Source of the DNA: Streptomyces sp. NBRC 110611
Lineage (GTDB): Bacteria > Actinomycetota > Actinomycetes > Streptomycetales > Streptomycetaceae
DNA length: 64,000 nt
Reading direction: 5' to 3'
NCBI RefSeq assembly: GCF_001590865.1
Contig: NZ_BBUY01000003.1
Coordinates: 131,846-195,845 of the forward strand
Below, in pieces: positions 50,970 to 59,479 of this stretch. Position 1 is the stretch's first letter. Every line of letters starts with the position of its first letter. Position numbers and translations under genes: made by a program. The notes below the pieces were generated by a model. It made no database searches, had not been told where the DNA came from, and saw only the letters and a list, made by a program, of their open reading frames with translations.

Positions 50970-52544
50970 GTGAAGCAGGACAGCGGTACGGCGACCGTCG
51001 AGGCTGCCCAGGCCGGGGACGAACGTGCCCGGGAGCAACTGGTCGCCGCATACCTGCCGCTGATCTACAACGTCGTGGGCCGGGCCCTGGACGGCCACCC
51101 GGACGTGGACGACGTGGTGCAGGAGACCATGCTGCGCGTCCTGGAGTCGCTGGCGGAGCTACGCGAACCGGCCTCCTTCCGCTCCTGGCTGGTGGCGATC
51201 GCCATGAACCAGGTGCGGCGCCGCTGGACCGTCAACCGCAGGACCCCTGTCGTCGGCCTGGACCAGACGCCCGAACGTGCCGACCGGTCCGCCGATTTCG
51301 TGGACCTGACCATCCTGAAACTCGGGCTGACCGGTCAGCGCCGTGAGGTCGCCGCGGCCACCCGCTGGCTGGACGAGGGGGACCGGGCCCTGCTGTCCCT
51401 GTGGTGGCTGGAGGCCGCCGGGGAGATCAGCAGAGCGGAACTCGCCGCCGCCATCGGCAGCGGTACCCGTCACACGGCGGTCCGCGTACAGCGGATGAAG
51501 CAGCAGCTCGCGGCCGGACGTGTCGTGGTCCGCGCCCTCGCGGGGCACCCGCCGTGCCCCGAACTCACCGAGCTGACCGCCACCTGGGACGCCGAACCCT
51601 GCGCCCTGTGGCGCAAACGCATAGCCCGGCACGCACGTCGGTGCCCGAACTGCTCGGAGCACTGGAACAACCTCCTGCCCGCCGAGGGCCTGCTGGCCGG
51701 CCTCGCCCTGCTGCCGCTGCCCGCGCGCCTCACCCCGCACGACCCCACCGCCGCCTTCACCACCTACCCGGCCGACACCGCCGCCACGACCTCCACCGCC
51801 GCCTCCTCCCCCTCAGCGCCGGCCGACACCGCCTCCACGGCCAACATCGCCGAGGCAACCAAGGCCACCAAGGCCGCCACCACCAAAGCCACCGCCGTCA
51901 AGGCCGCCGCAGCCGCCGGGGCCGCGGCACTCGCGGCGGCCGTCATCACCGCTCTCTGGTGGCTTCCCGGCACGCCCCGGGACGAGCAGCAGGCCGAGCC
52001 GAAGGCGGCACCCACCGTGGCCGCCTCCCCCTCGACATCACGCCGACCCCCCACCCCCACCCCCACGCCTTCCCCCACCGCAACCGCCACCGCTCCCACC
52101 CCCACCGCCACACCCCCCACCTCGTCCGCCCCGCCGCCCCCCACCCCGTCGGCCACCCCGCCCGACCTCGAGGAACAAGCCACCGCGCTGGTCAACCAGC
52201 GTCGCGCACAGGCTGGTTGCGGCCCGCTCCGCATCGACCGGCGGTTGCGCGACGCGGCACAGCGGCACTCCGCCGCCATGGCGGCACGCGGCTTCTACGG
52301 GCATGACGCACCGGACGGCACCGACCCCGGCGAGCGCATGTCCGCCGCCGGGTACTCGTGGAGCAGCTGGGGCGAGAACCTCCACCGCGGCCCGCGTACG
52401 GCTGCCGCGGCGGTACGCGACTGGATGAGCGACGCCGCACACCGCGACAACCTGCTCGACTGCCGGTTCACCGTCGTCGGCATCGGTGTCGTCCACGGCG
52501 CGGGCGGTCCCTGGTGGACCCAGGACCTCGCCGCCCCGCGCTGA
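50970..52544 (+). CDS. Transmembrane ECF sigma factor with zinc-finger motif and external CAP domain
   Basis: 524 residues in four parts. Sigma region 2 (about 20-90; VDDVVQETMLRVLESLAEL) and region 4 (about 125-190; LTGQRREVAAATRWLDEGDR, HTAVRVQRMKQQ). A HxxxCxxC motif, HARRCPNC (His221, Cys225, Cys228), as in zinc-binding anti-sigma factors. One membrane segment (about 311-333) after an Ala/Thr-rich stretch. An external Pro/Thr-rich linker and CAP domain (about 398-520; AGCGPLRIDRRLRDAAQRHS, WSSWGENLHRGP). It thus seems to unite sigma factor, anti-sigma element and sensor in one chain. GTG start, ribosome-binding site weak. No frame break is evident; codon usage is uniform. Confidence 0.75.
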   Translation: MKQDSGTATVEAAQAGDERAREQLVAAYLPLIYNVVGRALDGHPDVDDVVQETMLRVLESLAELREPASFRSWLVAIAMNQVRRRWTVNRRTPVVGLDQTPERADRSADFVDLTILKLGLTGQRREVAAATRWLDEGDRALLSLWWLEAAGEISRAELAAAIGSGTRHTAVRVQRMKQQLAAGRVVVRALAGHPPCPELTELTATWDAEPCALWRKRIARHARRCPNCSEHWNNLLPAEGLLAGLALLPLPARLTPHDPTAAFTTYPADTAATTSTAASSPSAPADTASTANIAEATKATKAATTKATAVKAAAAAGAAALAAAVITALWWLPGTPRDEQQAEPKAAPTVAASPSTSRRPPTPTPTPSPTATATAPTPTATPPTSSAPPPPTPSATPPDLEEQATALVNQRRAQAGCGPLRIDRRLRDAAQRHSAAMAARGFYGHDAPDGTDPGERMSAAGYSWSSWGENLHRGPRTAAAAVRDWMSDAAHRDNLLDCRFTVVGIGVVHGAGGPWWTQDLAAPR

Positions 52545-52641
52545 CCGCGGTACCGCGGTATCCCCCGACCGCAGCTCGCCAACAGGCGACGACGGCCCGC
52601 GGTCGGCAGGGTGGAGACACCCAATGGAGGTGACGACGCAG

Positions 52642-54360
52642 ATGGCCACGGAGACCGGCGCGGAGACCGGAACGGAGAGCAGCACGGAGATCGTCACGAA
52701 GACCGGCACCGACACCAGCACAGACACCGGCACGGACACTGGCGCGGAGACCGGCCCGGACACCGGCACGCCGCTGAACCGACGCCTGGGCGCCGGCCTC
52801 CTGCACCACGCACGCACCTCTCCCGACCGCATCGCGCTGACCATCGGCCGGCGCGAGTACACCTACCAGGAGGCCGCGCACACCGCCCGGCGGTGGGCGG
52901 CCGCGCTCGTCGAAGCAGCCGGCCCGCGGCCACGGCGGGTCGGTGTCCTGGCCTCGCGCAGCGAGGCCGCGTACCTGGGAGTGGCCGCCGCGCTGTTCGC
53001 CGGAGCGGCCTTCGTCCCGCTGAACCGGGAGCTCCCCGTACGGCGGACCCGGAGCATGCTGGCGCACTCCGCGGTCGACGCGCTGATCGTCGACGAGGCG
53101 TCGCTGCCCCGGCTGCCTGAGCTGCTGCGAGGCCTGCCACGACGGCCGGCCGTGCTCCTGCCCGACACCCCGCGCCCCTACGCCCCGGACCTCGCCGACC
53201 TCCCGGACCTCACTGCCGGCCCGGTCCTGGACGCAACCGACCTCGCAGCCGCCGCGCCGCTACGACAGCTGCCCGAGGTCGGCCCCGACGACCCGGCGTA
53301 CCTGCTCTTCACCTCCGGCAGCACCGGTGCCCCCAAAGGCGTCCCGGTCACCCACACCAACGTCCGGTCCTTTCTCGATACGAACCAGGACCGCTATCGC
53401 CTGACAACCGACGACCGGCTCACCCAGATCGGCGACCTGACCTTCGACCTGTCGGTCTTCGACCTCTTCATGGCCTGGGAGAACGGAGCGCGGGTCTGCG
53501 CGCCGGCTCCCCCGGAACCGCCGGCGCCGTTCTCCTACCTGGAATACCTGGAGCGCAACGAAATCACCGTCTGGTTCTCGGTGCCCTCCGTCGCCGCCGC
53601 GCTGCGCACCCAGGGCGCGCTCACGCCCGGATCCATGCCCACCCTCCGCTGGAGCCTGTTCTGCGGCGAGGCACTGCCCAGGGCCACCGCCGAGGCCTGG
53701 CAGGCCGCCGCCCCCGGATCGACCGTGGAGAACCTGTACGGCCCGACCGAGCTGACCATCGCCTGTACGGCCTACCGCTGGGACCCCCGGACGAGTCCGG
53801 CGCAGTGCGTGCACGACAACGCGCCGATCGGGCTGCCCTACCCCGGCCTGCACACGCTGATCGTGGACGAGGACCTGGCTCCCGTCGCGGCGGACGGGGC
53901 GACCGGCGAACTCTGCGTGGCCGGCCCCCAGACCACCCCCGGCTACTGGCAGGCACCCGAGCTGACCGCCGAGCGCTTCTTCGAACGCGAGGGCAAGCGG
54001 TACTACCGCACGGGCGATCTGGTGCGCAGGCACCACGGCCAGTTGGTCTGCATCGGCCGCAACGACCAGCAGGTCAAGGTCGACGGCTACCGGATCGAAC
54101 TGGGTGAGATCGAAGCGGTGCTGCGCCGGTCCGGAGCGGTGGAGGCGGTCTGCCTGATGTGGCCGGATGCCGGGACGATCACCGCCGTGCTGTCCGGTGT
54201 GGCGGATCCGGCCGCCGTGGCCGACGCGTCCGCGGACAGCCTGCCGCCCTACATGGTGCCCACGTCGGTCTACGCCGTCGAGACCATGCCGGTGAACGCG
54301 AACGGCAAGGTGGACCGCCCCGCGCTGCGCCGCTGGCTGGACGACGGTGGTCACCACTGA
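52642..54360 (+). CDS. Free-standing amino-acid adenylation domain protein
   Basis: 572 residues. The adenylation core motifs are in order: LLFTSGSTGAPKGVPVTH (A3), NLYGPTELTI (A5), ATGELCVAGP and YYRTGDLVRR (A7), GRNDQQVKVDGYRIELGEIE (A8), and NANGKVDRP with the A10 Lys. No carrier or condensation domain is attached and none is adjacent. The first 45 residues are Thr/Gly-rich repeats of TGTDT type. It could charge a remote carrier protein or make an adenylate for amide formation. The chosen ATG is nine bases after GGAGGTG; an ATG at 52624 overlaps that site. Confidence 0.8.
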   Translation: MATETGAETGTESSTEIVTKTGTDTSTDTGTDTGAETGPDTGTPLNRRLGAGLLHHARTSPDRIALTIGRREYTYQEAAHTARRWAAALVEAAGPRPRRVGVLASRSEAAYLGVAAALFAGAAFVPLNRELPVRRTRSMLAHSAVDALIVDEASLPRLPELLRGLPRRPAVLLPDTPRPYAPDLADLPDLTAGPVLDATDLAAAAPLRQLPEVGPDDPAYLLFTSGSTGAPKGVPVTHTNVRSFLDTNQDRYRLTTDDRLTQIGDLTFDLSVFDLFMAWENGARVCAPAPPEPPAPFSYLEYLERNEITVWFSVPSVAAALRTQGALTPGSMPTLRWSLFCGEALPRATAEAWQAAAPGSTVENLYGPTELTIACTAYRWDPRTSPAQCVHDNAPIGLPYPGLHTLIVDEDLAPVAADGATGELCVAGPQTTPGYWQAPELTAERFFEREGKRYYRTGDLVRRHHGQLVCIGRNDQQVKVDGYRIELGEIEAVLRRSGAVEAVCLMWPDAGTITAVLSGVADPAAVADASADSLPPYMVPTSVYAVETMPVNANGKVDRPALRRWLDDGGHH

Positions 54361-54520
54361 TGAGACGGTGATCACCACTGATTACCAGTGTCTTACGGTG
54401 CCCCCGCAAAGGGCCTCGGACGAGCACCTGCGCCGGCTTCCTGATGGAGGATGCCGACATGGCGGCCGGGCGATTCCGGCCGATGTGACCGATGTGCTCG
54501 TACGCCTGAGGGAGGCCCTT

Positions 54521-55078
54521 GTGTCCCGGTCCCGCAGTACCCGACTGTCCCGCCGTACCGTCGTGCCGGTCCTGCTCGTGCTGGTCGTCGCCGCCGGTAT
54601 CGGCCTCTATCTCTTCCAGCCCTGGAAGGCGTTCACCAAGAACGAGGTGAACGAGGCGCTGCCGGCAGCCACCGCCGCCGCCTCCCCCTCGGCGCCGGCC
54701 GACCCGTCGAGGCAGCAGCCCAACCCGTCGAAGAAGGAACTCGCCAACGGCCGCTTCGTCACCCACGAGCACGCCACCAGCGGCACAGCCCGCACGGTCC
54801 GGCTGGCCGACGGCGGCCACGTACTGCGTCTGGAAGACCTCAAGACCTCGGACGGCCCGGATGTACGGGTCTACCTGTCCACCCGCGAAGCCGGCGCGGT
54901 GAAGGCCGGGCTCGGGGACGGCGCGGTGGAGCTGGGCAAGCTCAAGGGCAATCTGGGCAACCAGAACTACACCGTCCCGGCCGGCACGGATCTGTCGAAG
55001 TTCCGCAGCGCCGTCCTCTGGTGCGAGCGGTTCTCGGTCTCCTTCGGCGCCGCCGACCTCTCCACCGCCAAGGGTTGA
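54521..55078 (+). CDS. DM13-domain exported protein
   Basis: 185 residues. A short basic N-terminus, one hydrophobic segment (about residues 15-33) and a Pro/Ser linker lead to a DM13 domain (about 78-180): GRFVTHEHATSGTARTVRLA, LRLEDLKTSDGPDVRVYLS, VELGKLKGNLGNQNYTVP and FRSAVLWCERFSVSFGAADL with the conserved Cys. DM13 domains are proposed to have redox roles. GTG preceded by GGGAGG. Ends one base before the convergent CocE-type gene. Confidence 0.8.
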   Translation: MSRSRSTRLSRRTVVPVLLVLVVAAGIGLYLFQPWKAFTKNEVNEALPAATAAASPSAPADPSRQQPNPSKKELANGRFVTHEHATSGTARTVRLADGGHVLRLEDLKTSDGPDVRVYLSTREAGAVKAGLGDGAVELGKLKGNLGNQNYTVPAGTDLSKFRSAVLWCERFSVSFGAADLSTAKG

Positions 55079-56842
55079 TCACACTCCTCCCGAAGGCAGC
55101 AGCAGCGCCGAGCCGCTGTGGACGGTGACGCGCACGGCGGTGAAGTGGGTGGCGTCCAGGGGCGGTTCGCCGGTGCCGGGGTTACGGGCGTAACGCGGGT
55201 GAGCGCCCGCGCTGACCTGCCAGCGGATGCGGTGACCGGCGCGGAAGCGGTGGGCGGTGGCACTCATCGGGACGGTGAGCCGCGCAGGCGCCTGCCCGGC
55301 GGCACGGAGCCGCGCCGGCCCCTCACAGACATTGACGGACCGGCCTTGTGGGTCCACGTCGCACAGGCGCGTGACGATGTCGGTGCATCCGGTGTCCGTG
55401 GACAGGGTCAGCCGGGCGGAGACCGGGCCGAGGAGGTCCAGGGGCTCGGCGAGTGGTGGGCCGGTGAAGGTGAGGACGTCGTTCCGGGCTTCCAGGGCGC
55501 TGTTGTCCCGAGGGCCGGCCGCCGGGGAGAGCAGCGGGCCGCCGACGGACGGGGTGGGGTCGGCCGGGTCGTAGCGGAAGGAGGCCAGCGGGGCGGAGCC
55601 GGTGGAGGACCGCGAGTCAAGGCCGTTGGTGGACTGCGGGCCGAAACCGGCGGGGAGCTGCGGGACGAGGTGCCCATCCGAGGTCGGGAACCATGCGGTG
55701 GCGGCGGCGGTGGCGGTCATGGCCGTGGCCGTGGCCGTGGCCGGGAACAGGGGCCAGTCGTCGAGATCCCGCCAGGCGTCTTCGCCGCCGACATGCACAC
55801 GCACTCTGGTGGGCCGCAGCCCGGAGGGGTCGGCGCAGAGGTGCGCGCGCAGCCAGGCGAGGCTCTCGGCGAACACCTCGGGCCAGCCCTGCTGGAGCGC
55901 GGAGGTGTGTGTCCAGGGGCCGACGAGCAGAGCGGTCTCGCAGCCGGCCCGCCGCAGCCGGCCGTACTGCTCAAGGGTCTGGTCCGCCAGCGCGTCATGC
56001 CACCCGGTGATCAGGCTGGTCGGGACGCGCAGCCGTTCCGCCACTCCCCCCAGGTCAAGACCATTCCAGTACGGGTCATCGGGGTCCGAGTGCGTCAACA
56101 CCTCATCCAGCCAGGCCATTTCCGCCCCGATGGCGGACACGTACGATCCGCGGAGCGGCTGCGCGCCGGCGATCTCGCCCAGCCGACGCTTCAGGCGGAA
56201 CATCGCCTTCACGAAGGACGCCGTCCCCCGGCTCTGGTACGTCATGCCAGTGGCAGAGGCGAGGGCGTTCTCCAGATGCAGTACACCGCCCGCGTGGAAG
56301 AAGGCATGGGGATCGTGCAGACCGACCTGCACCACCATCGCCTTGAGCTCCGGTGGCGGGTCCAGCGCGAGCGCCCACTGCACATACCCCAGGTAGCTGG
56401 GCCCGATCGTGGCCAACGAGCCGTTGAACCACGACTGTTCGCGCAGCCACACCACCGCGGCCCGAGCATCAGCCGCCTCATTGCGCCACGGCTCGAACCG
56501 GCCGCCCGAGCCGCCCGAACCACCTGGACCACCTGGACCGCCCGAGCTTCCCAAGCCGCCGGTGCCGCGACAGCTCTGCAGGACCACGTGGAAGCCCTGC
56601 TCGGCGAAGAGCACCCCATACATAGGCGACCACGGCAGGCCCCTGCCATAAGGGGAACGCACAAGCAAGGTCGGAAAGTCCCCCTCCGCGCACGGGAAGT
56701 AGTGGTCCGTGATCAACGGACTGCCGTCGGCGGCCGGAACCACCAATCCCGGTTCCCATCCCACGTCGTACCGCTTGGCCGGCATGCGGCGCCAGGCCGC
56801 TCTCATCATCCGCGCGGCCAGCGCCGGCTTCCTGGAAGTCAT
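55079..56842 (-). CDS. CocE/NonD-type alpha/beta hydrolase (X-Pro dipeptidyl-peptidase family)
   Basis: 587 residues. The alpha/beta-hydrolase half holds LLVRSPYGRGLPWSP, SCRGTGG, the nucleophile elbow GPSYLGYVQWALAL (Ser near residue 160) and GWHDALADQ. The C-terminal jelly-roll begins near FTGPPLAEPLDLLGPVSARL. A Gly/Ser insertion (about residues 95-115) interrupts the normally short loop before FEPW. Substrate unknown; relatives hydrolyse esters such as cocaine or acyl amides. ATG after GGGAGGGG; divergent from a TetR gene. Confidence 0.85.
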   Translation of the reverse strand: MTSRKPALAARMMRAAWRRMPAKRYDVGWEPGLVVPAADGSPLITDHYFPCAEGDFPTLLVRSPYGRGLPWSPMYGVLFAEQGFHVVLQSCRGTGGLGSSGGPGGPGGSGGSGGRFEPWRNEAADARAAVVWLREQSWFNGSLATIGPSYLGYVQWALALDPPPELKAMVVQVGLHDPHAFFHAGGVLHLENALASATGMTYQSRGTASFVKAMFRLKRRLGEIAGAQPLRGSYVSAIGAEMAWLDEVLTHSDPDDPYWNGLDLGGVAERLRVPTSLITGWHDALADQTLEQYGRLRRAGCETALLVGPWTHTSALQQGWPEVFAESLAWLRAHLCADPSGLRPTRVRVHVGGEDAWRDLDDWPLFPATATATAMTATAAATAWFPTSDGHLVPQLPAGFGPQSTNGLDSRSSTGSAPLASFRYDPADPTPSVGGPLLSPAAGPRDNSALEARNDVLTFTGPPLAEPLDLLGPVSARLTLSTDTGCTDIVTRLCDVDPQGRSVNVCEGPARLRAAGQAPARLTVPMSATAHRFRAGHRIRWQVSAGAHPRYARNPGTGEPPLDATHFTAVRVTVHSGSALLLPSGGV

Positions 56843-56881
56843 CGCTCCCCTCCCCGCTTCCCGTCTCCCGCTCTCCATTTC

Positions 56882-56894
56882 CGTACGATGTACG
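56882..56894. promoter_or_regulatory. TetR operator between CocE-type and TetR genes
   Basis: CGTAC-GAT-GTACG is a perfect inverted repeat in the divergent promoter space, of the kind bound by TetR proteins of this subgroup. Confidence 0.6.
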
Positions 56895-56946
56895 AGAATA
56901 GAGGATGCTTGGATGACGTCCGCACGAGAGACGGAGTACGACGATC

Positions 56947-57672
56947 ATGACCAGCGACACCGGGGCCGACAGCACCACGGGCGTCGACCCCCGGCAGCTC
57001 TGGCTGAGCCCCACCCGGCCCCGCCGGGGACGCCGCCCCGCCTTCAGCCGCGAGACGATCACCTCGGCCGCCGTCGCCCTGGCGGACGCGGAAGGTCTCG
57101 ACGCGGTCACCATGCGGCGCATCGCCGCACAGGTCGGAGCCGGCGTCATGTCGCTCTACAGCTACGCGCCCGACAAGGACACGCTCCTGGAGCTGATGAT
57201 CGACCACGTCAGCGCTGAACTGCCCACGACGGGCGCCCCCGCCACCGGCGACTGGCGCGCCGACCTGACAGCCCTCGCCCACGACCAGCGCGCCCTCATG
57301 CTGCGGCACCCCTGGCTGCCCGCCGCCCTGTCCACCCGCCGGGTACTCGGCCCCAACAGCCTGGCCTTCCTGGAACGCGCACTCGCCGCCCTGCGGCCCA
57401 CCGGGCTGGACGGTGCGGCGAAGCTGGAGGGCTTCGCCCAGCTCACCGGGTTCGTCGCCGGCTACGTCGCCCACGAGATCGCGCAGGCCGCCGGCGCACG
57501 GTCCCCCGCCCGCGCCGCGGCCGAAGCCGACTACCTCGCGGCCGTCGCCGCGGACGGCCGCCACCCCGAGCTCGCCGAAGCCCTGGCCGCACCCGGCCGC
57601 TCACTCACCCCCGAAGCCCTCTTCACCCGCTTCCTCAACCGCCTCATCGACGGCCTCAGCAGCACCACCTGA
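56947..57672 (+). CDS. TetR family regulator
   Basis: 241 residues. A 33-residue N-terminal arm precedes the HTH (ITSAAVALADAEGLDAVTMR, RIAAQVGAGVMSLYSYAPDK), then a TetR_C-type ligand-binding domain. Probably represses the divergent hydrolase and itself through the palindrome between them. Confidence 0.85.
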   Translation: MTSDTGADSTTGVDPRQLWLSPTRPRRGRRPAFSRETITSAAVALADAEGLDAVTMRRIAAQVGAGVMSLYSYAPDKDTLLELMIDHVSAELPTTGAPATGDWRADLTALAHDQRALMLRHPWLPAALSTRRVLGPNSLAFLERALAALRPTGLDGAAKLEGFAQLTGFVAGYVAHEIAQAAGARSPARAAAEADYLAAVAADGRHPELAEALAAPGRSLTPEALFTRFLNRLIDGLSSTT

Positions 57673-57711
57673 TCCCGCTTGCCCCCATACCGACTCACAC
57701 GAGCCCATACG

Positions 57712-58266
57712 ATGACCACTATGCGTAAACGCCTTATCGCCACGGCCCTCTTCGTCGGCGCCGCCGCCACGATCAGCGGCTGTAGCTCCGGGGAGGAGCC
57801 GAGTCCGGTCGACACGTCGGCATCGCCCGATCCGTCGCAGGACGCGACCACCACCGAGTGGGGCAAGGGCGATTACATGAAGGCGATGAAGCGCCTCGAC
57901 CGAGCCGTCCACGACGGTGACGCGGACCTCGTCGACGAGGGCTACCCGTACCTCATGGAAGGCCTCAACCGGACGTTCCCCACACCCGGCAACCGCCCCT
58001 ACCGCCTCGACATCAGCTGCGCCGCCCCCGGAACGTACGAACTCACCCTCCGCCTCAAGCGCGGCGCCGCATCCCAGGACTGGGCCGTGACCTGCAACGA
58101 CCACGAGGCGGACCGGCTCAACCTCCCCGCCACCAACGAACCGTTCACCGCCACCATCGCCGCCCCCGACACCAAGACCACCGGCATCATCCACTGGCAG
58201 CTCAACACCATCCACAAGGACGCGGTCGAAGACTGCCCCGACGACATCATGGGCTGCGACACCTGA
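57712..58266 (+). CDS. Lipoprotein of unknown function
   Basis: 184 residues. A signal peptide with Arg/Lys, hydrophobic LIATALFVGAAATISGC and lipobox Cys at about residue 23 predicts a lipoprotein. A short Pro/Ser/Asp linker follows, then a mature domain of about 135 residues with two likely disulfide Cys pairs (SCAAPG, VTCNDHEAD, EDCPDDIMGC). I do not recognise the family. Start could also be the ATG three codons later. Confidence 0.75.
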   Translation: MTTMRKRLIATALFVGAAATISGCSSGEEPSPVDTSASPDPSQDATTTEWGKGDYMKAMKRLDRAVHDGDADLVDEGYPYLMEGLNRTFPTPGNRPYRLDISCAAPGTYELTLRLKRGAASQDWAVTCNDHEADRLNLPATNEPFTATIAAPDTKTTGIIHWQLNTIHKDAVEDCPDDIMGCDT

Positions 58267-58308
58267 CCCCGGCCGAGCCGCCACGACATCGCCCCCGCCG
58301 CGTGGCGA

Positions 58309-58656
58309 CTACCGCTCGCTGGACTGCTGCCACTTGAACTGATCGACGGCGCGATGACCCCGGAGGGACCACTCCTCCCCCGTCAGAACCAGAGACTCCT
58401 TCCGCGGCATGACCGACAGCCCCCAGGCCACCTGAAGACACCACCGGCCGTACGCTTCGTACTCGTCCTGGACGTTGGTCGGCAGGTGGGCGGCCGCCAC
58501 GTCCCACAGACTGGGCGCCGCCTCCTCCAGAGGCACCACTGCCGCAATGCCCTTGTCCCGGTGGCTCGTGTACGCCAGCAGGCAACGCTCATCGGGCCAC
58601 TTGTAGATGAAGGGGGCAATGACGATCTTCGAGCTTCCGGCGATGTGCCCTGCCAT
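58309..58656 (-). CDS. Hypothetical protein
   Basis: 115 residues, complete. Balanced composition with IVIAPFIYKWPDERCLLAYT, DVAAAHLPTNVQDEYEAYGR and LQVAWGLSVMPRKESLVLTG; it looks like a real cytoplasmic protein but I do not recognise it. The amino-acid usage is less Arg/Pro-biased than shadow frames. Confidence 0.6.
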   Translation of the reverse strand: MAGHIAGSSKIVIAPFIYKWPDERCLLAYTSHRDKGIAAVVPLEEAAPSLWDVAAAHLPTNVQDEYEAYGRWCLQVAWGLSVMPRKESLVLTGEEWSLRGHRAVDQFKWQQSSER

Positions 58657-58743
58657 GGTGGCCCCGTCTGCGCGCGATCAGTGGAGAAGCAAGACTAGCC
58701 CCCCCGACCGATCACTAACTCCAGCCCGACCAGGGGCCGTTGA

Positions 58744-59319
58744 TCATTTGGTGTTAGTGACCGGGCGAGCCCTCCCGCCCTGCTTGAGCGCCCCGGACGG
58801 GGTGGCGTCGAAGTACTGGAATGCCGAAAGTTCGTAGCGGTGGTGGCCGGTGGCACCCGCGTGGTTCAGGCACCAGGCTTCGGGTGGGGGTGGCAGCGGA
58901 TCTCGATGTTGCGGTCGGTCGCCGTCGACTTGTCTCCTACGGCGTAGGCATGCGCGCGCTGTTCGGCCAGGGCGGCGCACACATCGCACCCGGCCACGGG
59001 CACCGGATCCAGCGCGGGCCCGCATCGATGCCGTACGTCGCGAGGACCAGCGCCCGACGCCGCTCACGCTGCGCCCGTCGTTTCTGTCGCTCCCGTCGTT
59101 CCTCGGGCGTGAGGACGTACGGGCGGATCAGGGGCACGTCCTCACCGCGTAGCGGCATCAGATCCGGCCGCCGAGCGGACATGCGGGGAAGCGCCGGCGC
59201 CGGCGTCGGCGCGCCCTTGGGGGGAACGGCGACCCGAGGTCCGGACGCGCGGTGACAGCCCCGGCCGGGCAGTAACCAGCGCAACAGCAGTTCGAAGATC
59301 CACGCGTATGTTTGCGCAT
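58744..59319 (-). pseudogene. Small Streptomyces protein gene broken by apparent single-base frameshifts
   Basis: Read on the minus strand, an ATG at 59319 follows a good GGGAGG site. After AAA the frame must shift to continue WIFELLLRWLLPGRG and EDVPLIRPYVLTPEE. After YGIDAGP it must shift again to read VAGCDVCAALAEQRAHAYA. After CHPHP a third shift would give AWCLNHAG and FQYFDATPSG before a TGA at 58744. Each is repaired by adding one base at or near a homopolymer. Without shifts no frame makes sense. Intact length would be about 190 residues; function unknown. The third shift is the least certain. Confidence 0.55.
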
Positions 59320-59409
59320 GCTGTCAACCTCCCGAGGGTTGGTGGCCACGCCCCGGGGCCGGTCGGACGGTCGCCGGGGTCCTTACTGGCAGTCAGCATG
59401 CCGACGGGA

Positions 59410-59450
59410 AAGGGCTGCAGTGTTCCGAGATCAGGAACACTGCAGCCCTT
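59410..59450. terminator. Perfect 17-bp hairpin terminator
   Basis: AAGGGCTGCAGTGTTCC and its exact reverse complement flank a seven-base loop. It lies 30 bases past the stop of the leftward XRE-TPR gene. Because it begins with AAGGG and ends with CCCTT it could act in both directions. Confidence 0.8.
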
Positions 59451-59479
59451 GACAGATGCCTACCGCATGCCTGGATTGC

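Noticed and set aside
58712..58760. TCACTAAC/GTTAGTGA inverted repeat as an operator or terminator
   Set aside because: Arms are only eight bases and 33 bases apart, with no promoter nearby; could easily be chance.
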